Both the position numbers and the translations under genes were made by a program. Of a stretch of 64,000 nt of DNA, positions 27,132 through 36,700 are shown piece after piece. The notes under the pieces are model-generated. The model saw nothing but the letters and a program-made list of their open reading frames with translations, did not search any database and had not been told where the DNA came from. Position 1 is the first letter of the stretch, and each line of letters opens with the position of its first letter. The DNA lies in NCBI GenBank assembly GCA_025357875.1, contig JANYLK010000031.1, forward strand, positions 40,393 through 104,392, given 5' to 3'. The stretch comes from Granulicella sp. GTDB lineage: Bacteria > Acidobacteriota > Terriglobia > Terriglobales > Acidobacteriaceae.

Positions 27132-27431
27132 ATGGATGGAATTGAGATCAGTCGCGACTCGATCGTGCGACGTAGACCCGAGCCGTTGGCAACAGAGGTC
27201 AACGACGAGGTAGTCCTGATGAACCTCGAACGGGATCGCTGCTATGGTTTGGGCAGTACGGGAAGCGACATCTGGCGCAGAATTCGTGAGCCAATCCAGG
27301 TCGGAAATTTGACGATGCAGTTGCTGGCAGTCTATGACTCAGTTCCAGGCCAGATCGAGGCGGACGTACTGCGTACTCTGAATCAGTTTGCCGCAGAAGG
27401 CCTGATCATGGTGAGCACAGCGACGGAGTAA
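27132..27431 (+). CDS. PqqD-like small protein
   Basis: A 99-residue protein with the PqqD pattern: RRRPEPLATEVNDEVVLMNLERDRCYGLGSTGSDIWRRI, then a helical C-terminal half ending in LNQFAAEGLIMV. PqqD-fold proteins present peptides to radical-SAM enzymes, and stand-alone versions are also common beside polysaccharide loci. No radical-SAM enzyme or precursor peptide is in view here. AGAGGA lies about eleven bases before the ATG at 27132. It converges on the epimerase gene with one base between the stops. Confidence 0.75.
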   Translation: MDGIEISRDSIVRRRPEPLATEVNDEVVLMNLERDRCYGLGSTGSDIWRRIREPIQVGNLTMQLLAVYDSVPGQIEADVLRTLNQFAAEGLIMVSTATE

Positions 27432-27432
27432 T

Positions 27433-28404
27433 TCAGCGTTGGACTACAGCGACGGGAGACTTTTCCCTCTCAGCCAAATACCAGGCCACAGTCTTCCCAA
27501 GACCTTCATGAAATCCGGCCTTGGGCTGATACCCAAGCTCTTTGGTCGCGCGATTGATGTCAGCCAAGGAATGCTTGATGTCTCCTTCTCGAGGTGGTCC
27601 GTAGTTTGGCTTGCCGGTGAAGCCGAGGTGGCCCGCAATAGCGAAATACACCTCGTTGAGCGTGTGGCTTTTGCCTGTGCCGATGTTGAACACACGCCCG
27701 GTCGCGACTGCGCTAGGAGCGAGGCAGGCTTGCAGGTTTGCGCTGACCGCGTTATCCACATAATTGAAGTCTCGACTGGTAAGACCGTCGCCGAAGATTG
27801 TGGGAGTCTCTCTAGCCATCATCTTGTAAGTGAACTGAGCGATCACGCCAGAGTACGGCGAATCCGCAGCCTGGCGAGGTCCAAAAATATTGAAGTAACG
27901 AAGACAAATTCCTTCCAAACCATAGGCAAGAAAAAACGACTGGATGTAGTACTCACAGGTGAGCTTCTGCACCGCATACGGCGACAACGGCAGCGGCGGC
28001 ATGTCTTCTTGCTTCGGCTGCGTGGGTTGATCCCCGTATGCTGAGGAAGACGCGGCATAGACGATGCGACGCACTTTGGCATCGCGGGCCGCGATCAATA
28101 GGTTCAACGTGCCATTGACGTTGGATTCGTGGGAACCAAGCGGATCCTTCACTGACCGCGGAACAGAGGCTACCGCTCCCTGGTGCAAAATAAAGTCGAT
28201 GCCTCCGCACGCTGATTTCACTCCTGCAACGTCCTGGAGATCCATTTGCTCGAACGAGATTTGGTGGCGTATGTCGGCAAGGTTATCGAGGCTTCCTGTC
28301 GAGAGGTTGTCGATTCCCGCAACCTCATGTCCCTGCTTCACCAATGCGTGCGCCAGAGTCGAGCCGATAAACCCCGCGATGCCTGTAATCAAATAACGAG
28401 CCAT
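27433..28404 (-). CDS. UDP-sugar 4-epimerase, WbpP/TviC-like (extended SDR)
   Basis: A 323-residue NAD-dependent epimerase. The Rossmann motif GIAGFIGS (8-15), the catalytic region SSSAYG (119-124) and Y143-x-x-x-K147 mark an extended SDR. DPLGSHESNVNGTLNLL and CLRYFNIFGPRQ are typical of UDP-GlcNAc/GlcNAcA 4-epimerases such as WbpP and TviC. Together with the dehydrogenase at 28653 it could make UDP-N-acetylgalactosaminuronate. AGGAG sits five bases before the ATG. A GDP- or UDP-glucose substrate cannot be excluded. Confidence 0.85.
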   Translation of the reverse strand: MARYLITGIAGFIGSTLAHALVKQGHEVAGIDNLSTGSLDNLADIRHQISFEQMDLQDVAGVKSACGGIDFILHQGAVASVPRSVKDPLGSHESNVNGTLNLLIAARDAKVRRIVYAASSSAYGDQPTQPKQEDMPPLPLSPYAVQKLTCEYYIQSFFLAYGLEGICLRYFNIFGPRQAADSPYSGVIAQFTYKMMARETPTIFGDGLTSRDFNYVDNAVSANLQACLAPSAVATGRVFNIGTGKSHTLNEVYFAIAGHLGFTGKPNYGPPREGDIKHSLADINRATKELGYQPKAGFHEGLGKTVAWYLAEREKSPVAVVQR

Positions 28405-28652
28405 TTACTCTCCTAATTCGGCAACTCTGTTGAAAAGCTGCGAAATACTCTGCCTAAATTAAAGGATCACTTCGATGAACGGACGCCGCAGGATCATTTT
28501 TAGGGCGAAGCCTAACAACCGACCGGAGCCTACAGTTTTACGACCCGAGCCCCTTGCCGTCGATGCAACTTTTGTAGCGCACAAAGATCTATGACTCACG
28601 CTGGAGGTGTCTGCCGCCAGTTCGAAGAAGACAGACTGCGATAATTCAAGGT

Positions 28653-30020
28653 ATGTCCAATGCAGGTCAGCTCATTTTACCGAGAATCGCCCAAGAACGT
28701 TTTGATCGACTGGAAGCATGCACAGCCTCAATTGGCGTTATTGGACTAGGCTATGCCGGACTGCCGCTTTCCTTGCTACTGGCTGAGGCAGGATTCAAAG
28801 TTACCGGCTTTGACATAGATGCCACAAAGGTGGACGATCTGGAAGCTGGCCGGTCTTACATTGTTCGCATTCCGGCGACAGAAATTCAAAGTGCACGCCG
28901 CCACGGTTTTGTTGCCACCACTGATTTTGCACACCTTTCAAATCAGGACGCAATTATCATTTGTGTACCGACGCCACTTACGGAGAATCGCGAACCGGAC
29001 TTGAGTTATGTAGAAAACACAGCTAAATCCGTCGCACTGTGGATTCGGGAGGGCCAGCTCGTGGTGCTCGAAAGCACGACCTACCCGGGAACAACCGAAG
29101 AAGTAATGATCCCAATACTAGAGGCTGAGAATCTCAGAGGACTGAAAGTACAGACCGATGGAGTTCCGGCCGAGCATGGGGTCTTTTACGTTGCGTTCTC
29201 TCCAGAGCGAGAAGATCCGGGCAACGTAACGGTGGCGCGGTGCGATATTCCCAAAGTTGTCGGGGGGCATGAAATAATTGCGACGGAGCTTGCAGCGGCT
29301 CTCTATCAAGGAATATTTACGAAGTCGGTCCGCGTATCTTCGACGCGGGTTGCCGAGATGACTAAACTACTCGAGAACATCTACCGGTGTGTGAACATTG
29401 CGCTGGTTAATGAGCTCAAGCTGCTCTCTCTTCGCATGGGCGTAGATATATGGGAAGTGATCGATGCGGCGGCTACGAAGCCTTTCGGCTTTCATCCGTT
29501 CTATCCCGGGCCTGGCCTAGGCGGTCACTGTATTCCAATCGATCCCTTTTATCTGAGCTGGAAGGCAAGGGAGTACGACTTTAATACACGGTTTATCCAG
29601 CTCGCAGGTGAAGTCAATGAAGCCATGCCCGCACATGTGGTGCAATACGTTGGAATGGGGCTAAATCAGCATAAGCAGGCTATGAACGGTGCGCGGATTC
29701 TGATGCTTGGCATTGCGTATAAGAAGGATATTGACGATCTTCGTGAATCTCCTGCATTGACGGTAATCGAAATGCTACGCGCACAGGGTGCCGAGGTCCT
29801 ATATAACGACCCATACTTTCCGACGGTTGGTCGAGGCCGTCACTACAACTTAAACATGACTTGTACGCCGCTCACCAATCTGGAGCAATACGACTGCGTG
29901 CTGATCATGACGGACCACTCGGATTACGACTACAAGAAAATTGTTCGTCAATCTCGACTGGTGGTGGATTCGCGCAATGCAACCAAAGGGATTGACTCGG
30001 CGAAGATAGTTCGGTGCTAG
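28653..30020 (+). CDS. Nucleotide-sugar dehydrogenase (UDP-GlcNAc 6-dehydrogenase, WbpA/TviB-like)
   Basis: A 455-residue enzyme that oxidises C6 of a UDP-sugar to the uronic acid in two steps. It has the NAD-binding GLGYAG (31-36), the central-helix region with RVAEMTKLLENIYRCVNIALVNE, the catalytic-Cys motif GLGGHCIPIDPF (Cys293) and a C-terminal UDP-binding domain (MLGIAYKKDIDDLRESPAL). The pattern is that of the UDP-HexNAc dehydrogenases WbpA/WecC/TviB. It is divergent from the epimerase (about 250 bases between starts). It opens the polysaccharide locus. Confidence 0.92.
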   Translation: MSNAGQLILPRIAQERFDRLEACTASIGVIGLGYAGLPLSLLLAEAGFKVTGFDIDATKVDDLEAGRSYIVRIPATEIQSARRHGFVATTDFAHLSNQDAIIICVPTPLTENREPDLSYVENTAKSVALWIREGQLVVLESTTYPGTTEEVMIPILEAENLRGLKVQTDGVPAEHGVFYVAFSPEREDPGNVTVARCDIPKVVGGHEIIATELAAALYQGIFTKSVRVSSTRVAEMTKLLENIYRCVNIALVNELKLLSLRMGVDIWEVIDAAATKPFGFHPFYPGPGLGGHCIPIDPFYLSWKAREYDFNTRFIQLAGEVNEAMPAHVVQYVGMGLNQHKQAMNGARILMLGIAYKKDIDDLRESPALTVIEMLRAQGAEVLYNDPYFPTVGRGRHYNLNMTCTPLTNLEQYDCVLIMTDHSDYDYKKIVRQSRLVVDSRNATKGIDSAKIVRC

Positions 30021-30771
30021 TGCCGGATTACTAGGTGAAGATATTCCAAGCGGTTGCAATGCTGAGCTTGATGGCGCGACGCCCTAGTCAACATTAGCTC
30101 TGACGATCGGCGTCCCTGATTAACCTCCTGCAATTTATACGCCCTCATTGTGTCATGAATTATATTGCGCCTCCATCCGTGGGCATCGTTAGCTGTAAGC
30201 TTAGCTCGCTCAAGCTATATGACACGGCTTTTACCAATGTCATGTGCAGAGCAATAGGTCGATATGCAGCCGTATAACTTTTGCTAAGTTGGAATATTAC
30301 TGAAGTAATCATTAATCCTAAACAACCTTAGCATCCAGATATTCTCTTGTGCAGCTGCCAAACCTGTATAGGGCCTCATGGCGGACTGTGCGGAAATTGT
30401 GTAGTGGCGAGCCGGCATTATAGGAACGCCTAACCCTATTATTTGCGGGCACGGCAGCCTTAACGGGACTTAGCAACTTTTTTCGTCCGTCCGTTGCGAG
30501 ACTTCGTATGCCATCCAAATAGTTATCTCAGCATAATTGCGTGCAATATCCTCCATCGGCTCGCCTAGGGCTCCGATCCCTAAACCTCAACTCCGCTGCT
30601 TTGTTGTCGATAACCAGAAAGTGGCATCAAGTAGCAGCCTTTGGGTAGCAGTATCCAGTTTGATTCAGCAGTAGGGTGTAACTGGAAGCCGCAGTATTAG
30701 GTGTTTTAGCTGAATTCTCACTTAATTTGCTGCGGCCTCCAATCACTTTTCACACGGGCTAGAGGTGCATT
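30021..30771. other. Long non-coding stretch before the giant secreted protein
   Basis: I see no supportable gene in these 750 bases. The base composition is clearly more AT-rich than in the neighbouring genes, and short frames have poor codon use and no ribosome sites. It probably holds the promoter region for the gene at 30772, but no convincing -35/-10 pair or terminator stood out. Confidence 0.5.
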
Positions 30772-33700
30772 TTGAAATTATTTTGTACGATTGCGGCGGG
30801 TATTGGCATTTTCACTCTTCTTGCTTCCGGCTCAGCGATCGCACAAAATTCTATCTATGTGTTTCCTCCTACCCCCAAAACACCTGTGGGAGGAATCCAG
30901 TCCATCACAGCCGTTGTGACAGGGAGCGCCGACAAGACTGTGAAGTGGTCCTCTACATGCGGAACACTGAGTGGTTCCGGCAACACGATTGGACTCAAGA
31001 ACACCTCTACAGGAACGTGCATTGTGACAGGCACGATGGCTGCAGACCTCACGAAGACTGCGACTTCAGTTGTGACATTCGAGTCGATACTTCCTGACTT
31101 GCAGACGGCGGGAATCCATCCGCGCATCGGTATGGTTCCAGCGGACGTGACTGCGATGCGGGCTAAGGTTGCCGTGGGCAGTTCAAATGTGGCCTACACT
31201 CAGGGCGTTGTCCCATTCTTTGCCGCTAGGCGTGCCTATTATGATGCCCACTTCTGCTGGACTGGCGGGGGCTGCGGAACACCGGGACCAAAAGGCACAG
31301 TCGATCCTAGTTCTGGATGGATCGATACCATTAGTCAATTCAACGCAATCGGCGGCGGTCCGTTCGAGACTGACACTGCCCTATACGCTTTGATGGCCTT
31401 GATCGACCCTATGACTGGAAACAGAGCGACGTGGGCGGCTCATGCCAGAGACCTGTCTATGTGGGAGATGAACGAAATCTGCTTCAACGCCTTCACAGGG
31501 TCGGGCGCTTGCGTTGCCAGAAGCTACACAGGATTAGGTGGTAATTCCAACGCGCCTTTCATTGGCTCGCAGTACATTATGAACAACCGCGCCCAGGGGA
31601 ACACCCTTCCTCAAATCCAAGCGATTGATATGAACTACACGGCTTTCAGTACGGCAGACAAGGCAACCATAGCGAAAGTCGCACACATCTGGGGAGCACA
31701 GCTTACTGGAGCGAACCCGCTCGACGTGACCGATGGGATCGGAGAGCACGTCATTCCGGTGGGGGCCTACAATACGCCCTCAATCATCAGTTTAGGCGTG
31801 TGGCAGGGAGAATCTGGATCAAATAATTACGCTGAAGGCCATTTCCAAACACTAGTCGGTATCGGTCTACTGCTCGACCCGGCAGACGATCCTGTCATCT
31901 CATCGTGCGCATCCTCAACCACCACCATTTGCGCTTCAGACGGTACGACACAAACCGTAGCAGCCTACGGCGTCTATGCGGTGAAGGGGTGGCTTTACCG
32001 GCTATACGCAAACTTTGAAGATCAGCACATTGTCAACTCGGCTTTGGGTCTGAGTGACCCTTTCCTGTGCCCAGATATCGTTACAGGCACCACGCCATGC
32101 ACGGGCAATATGTCGGGCGGATTTACCAGCGAGGGTACAGGCTATGGGGCGCTTTCAATGTCAATGATGTTCCCCTCGGTGTATGCACTCTATACGGCTG
32201 GCAAGCTCAACCCGGCGACCGACATTCAGGCCAGCTTCATCTCGTCTTCCTATTGGGACAAGATGGCGATCAGCTTCGTACATCAGTTATATTCAAACGT
32301 TGTCGGCACGAATGGGGCACAGTACACGCAGTTTGGCAACGATCAAAACTACGCTACCTTCGTCCAATCCGGCATCCTTTTCAACTCCATGATGCCTTAC
32401 GATGCTCAAAACGGAAATACCTGGAGACTGGGCATCGAGAAGTGGTATCAGTACAATGCACTTTACGGCGGCTACGCAAACTTCTTCGGGCGCTTCATGG
32501 GGTCGGCTCCGTTCGGAGGTGGCGGGATAACCCTGCTGTCCCCAAATATTATTGTTGCGACTTCCAGCGCAAACGATGGCGACTTCTCTGGCGCTGGAGC
32601 TCCCAATCCCACACCAAACTCTTACGACCCCCGCAACACCGCAACGCTTCCTCTGGACTTTGAAAACCTCAGCAGCCAAGGTGGGATGTACCGCTACTAC
32701 GGACGTGACAACTGGACCACAACAGCTACCCAATTCCAATTTGGATGTAATACTGCCGTGGCGTCTCACGCTATGCCTTCGTGTGGGAGGTTTGACTTTC
32801 TACGCAAGGGCGAACCGTTGACTACGGCCGTGGGCGGAAGCTCTAACAACGATCCATTCGCCCAGGCTCCGCAGCATCAGAACATTCCCGGCTACCAATG
32901 GAATCCGGGGTTTGACTGCGTACATGCCGGACTCTCAAGCGGCATCTGTGCACAGGGCGGCATGGTTGATTCAGGGCAAGGAATATCGAGCAGTCTGGTA
33001 CTCGCTCACACATCGAACAGTAATTACTATTACGGCTCAACGGATGCCAGCGGATCGTACAACACCTCGCAAAACACATGCCAGTGGTGTACTACGGCCG
33101 CCAACGTGAATCTTTCACAACGTGAAGTTCTATGGCTAAAACCCGACCAGATTTTCATCTATGACCGAGCTGAGACGACATCCTCGTCTTCTTTCAAGAA
33201 CTGGAACATCAACTTGCAGGCAGTTCCAACTGTCTCCGGCAACGTGGCAACCATGACCTCGACGGCGGGACAGAAATTATTCGTCACATCCCTTCTGCCC
33301 GGTACGTCGTCCCTCGTTGCTTCTGCACTGGACGTGTCCCGTGATCCGGGGACTCCTGCTGCCTATCTTCTAGTGGATACTGCGTCCACATCAGCCTCAG
33401 TACGCATGCTGCATATCCTTGAGGGCAAGGATTCAGGGGCTGCAACTGCCAGCACTTTAGTCCAGAGTATCGCGGGGACGCACTTCGACGGCGGTGTGAT
33501 CGGAACGACGCTTGTCATGTTCAAGAAGACCCTTACTGACAGCTTCAGCAGTGTGATCTATTCAGCAAGTGGGGGCACTACTCAGTACGTGGCCGGGTTA
33601 GCTCCAAATACTTCATACGCCATCGCCGGGACGGGAACTCCTGCATCCGCTATGACAGATTCAGCAGGCCTGCTTACATTTGCGGCAGCAGGTACTGGCA

Positions 33701-36700
33701 ACATTACGATCGGAACTGGATCGACGCCTTACTTGAAAAGCATAACCGTCACTCCATCGGCCAACACATTGGGAGCCCTGAGCACTCAGCAGTTTGCTGC
33801 CATGTGTAGCTCTTCCGATGGCTCCACAACAGATTGCACATCTGCAGCCAGTTGGTCATCCAGCGCGATGGGGATAGTTACTGTAGCCAGCACAGGGATT
33901 GCCACAGGCGTTGCACAGGGTAACGCAAATGTTATTGCCACAAGCGGCGGTATTCAGGGCCAAGCGGCGATCACTGTCCCCGCAGCGACGCTGCAATCGA
34001 TCACGGTGACACCCGGAACGCCAACCGTGGCCCTCGGTGCGACTCAACAGTTCAAAGTCACCGGAATTTACAGCAATCTAAGTACAACGGACCTGACCAC
34101 GGCTGCAATCTGGTCCTCGAGCAACACAGCGGTGGCGTCGGTGAATGCTGGCGGTCTGGCGACTGCAGTTGCGCAAGGAAGCGCAAACATTATCGCTAAG
34201 AGTGGGAGCGTGCAAGGACAAGCTTCTGTCAGCATATCTTCTGGAACGCCGATTTTCAGCCCTGTTGCTGGTACTTATACATCAGCCCAGACTGTGATTA
34301 TCACGACGGGTTCGCCGTCAGCGGCGATTTACTACACCACTGATGGGACTACGCCGACCCCTGGCTCGGCGCTTTATACCGGTCCGATTGCTGTAGCAGC
34401 AACCCAGACTGTAAAGGCTATTGCCACAGCCCCGGGCCTGGCACAAAGTCAGGCGCAGGCCTTGGCAGCCAACGGCTCCACACCCAGCGGGGTGAGCTCA
34501 GCAGCTTATACGATCATATTGCCGGCGGCTGCGCCAACCTTCAGCATTGCGGCCGGAACATACACCTCGGCACAGACAGTAGCCGTCAGCACGACAACGC
34601 CATCCGCGACCATCTTCTATACAACCAACGGCTCCGCTCCTACGACTAGCTCGCCCGTTTATTCCGGTCCGATCACAGTCTCTACAACGGAAACTCTACA
34701 GGTTATTGCCACGGCTACCAGCTATTCAAGCAGCGCCGTCGGATCAGCAACGTACACGATTACCTTGGTATCGGCTGCTCCAGCCTTCAGCGTTGCGGCC
34801 GGAACATATACCTCGGCCCAGACAGTGGCCATCAGCACGACGATGCCCTCGGCGACTATTTTCTACACGACCAACGGATCCACGCCTACGACTAATTCGC
34901 CCGCGTACTCCGGGCCCATCACTGTCGCTACAACGGAGACGCTGAAGGCCATCGCCACCGCCACGGGGTACTCAACTAGCCCGATCAGTTCCGCCGCTTA
35001 CAACATCACCTTGTCTGCGGCTGCTCCGGCCTTCAGCGTTGCGGCTGGAACATACACCTCGGCCCAGACAGTGGCCATCAGCACAACGATGCCCTCGGCG
35101 ACCATTTTTTACACGACCAACGGATCGACACCTACGACTAATTCGCCCTTGTACTCCGGGCCCATAACTGTCGCTACAACGGAGACGCTGAAAGCCATCG
35201 CCACCGCCACGGGCTACTCAACTAGCCCGGTTAGCTCCGCTGCTTACACCATCACCTTGTCTGCGGCTGCTCCGGCCTTCAGCGTTGCGGCTGGAACATA
35301 CACCTCGGCCCAGACAGTAGTCATCAGCACGACAACGCCTTCCGCGACGATCTTCTATACGACTAATGGATCTACTCCCACAACCAGCTCACCGGCTTAT
35401 TCCGGTCCAATAACCGTCTCCACAACGGAAACGCTGCAGGTTATTGCCACGGCTACCGGCTATTCAACCAGCGCGGTCGGCTCAGCAGCGTACACGATTA
35501 CCTTGGCATCGGCTGCTCCAGCCTTCAGCGTTGCGGCTGGGACATACACCTCGGCGCAGACAGTGGCCATCACCACGACGATGCCTTCGGCGACCATCTT
35601 TTATACAACCGACGGATCCACACCCACGACTGGCTCGGCCGTATATTCCGGACCCATCGCTGTCGCTACAACCGAGACTCTGAAGGCCATCGCTACCGCC
35701 AAGGGCTACTCAACCAGCGCGGTCAGCATAGCTGCCTATACCGTCATCTTAACTACGGCTGCTCCAACGTTCAACCTCGCGGCGGGAACATATACCTCGG
35801 CACAAACTCTCACAATCAGCGCAGCTCCGCAATTGTCGACGATGTACCTGCAAGCCATCGGGGCAACACCTCAGGCATCCGTCACAACGATCTACTATAC
35901 GACCGACGGATCTACGCCGACGACACACTCTCTTGTTTACTCCGGTCCAATCACCGTCTCTGCCACGGAGATGGTCAAAGCCATCGCAGTCGCTACAGGC
36001 TATTCGACAAGCGCTGTGAATTCGGCAGCTTATACGATCACTTCCCCAGTGGCCGCGCCGACCTTTAGCCCCGTGTCCGGCTTTTATGCCACGGTACAAA
36101 CAGTAACGATTAGCACAGGGGCGCCCTCGGCCACGATCCACTACACGACAGATCAATCGAAGCCGACGTCAAACTCTCCAATATATTCAGGTTCCATCAC
36201 AGTGACCGCTACAACGATGATCAAAGCCATTGTGGTTACCGCGGGAAGTTCAAACAACTTGGTAGGCTCAGCGTCTTACGTAATCACCGACCCAGTTGCG
36301 ACCCCAGTCTTTAGCCCCGGCGGTGGTGTGTACAACATGGCACAAATCGTGTCGATCAGCACCACGACCCCCGCGGCGGCGATTCATTACACGATTGATG
36401 GGACAGCACCGAGAATGGATTCGCGTATTTATTCCGGTCCGATCACCGTCGCTGCTACAGAGACTATCCGAGCGATTGCAGTTCCCAACGAACAATCTAA
36501 TCCATTTGCCACAAAAGAGCCTGTTACACCTGGGATCAGCGCAGTGAGTTCGGCCAGCTATACCCTAGACCTGTCGCCAGCGGCTACTCCGACTTTCAGC
36601 CTTCTGCCTGGCGTGTATACGTCGACGCAGACTTTGACCATCAATACAAAAACGCTTTCCGCTGCTATCTACTTCACGACGGACGGGTCGAACGCCACTA

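Noticed and set aside
27753..27761. TTATCCACA, a perfect DnaA-box sequence
   Set aside because: A single copy within the epimerase coding sequence; no cluster and no dnaA gene nearby, so not evidence of an origin despite the skew change.
30318..30518. 66-codon minus-strand frame in the long gap
   Set aside because: No ribosome site, no family pattern, poor codon use.
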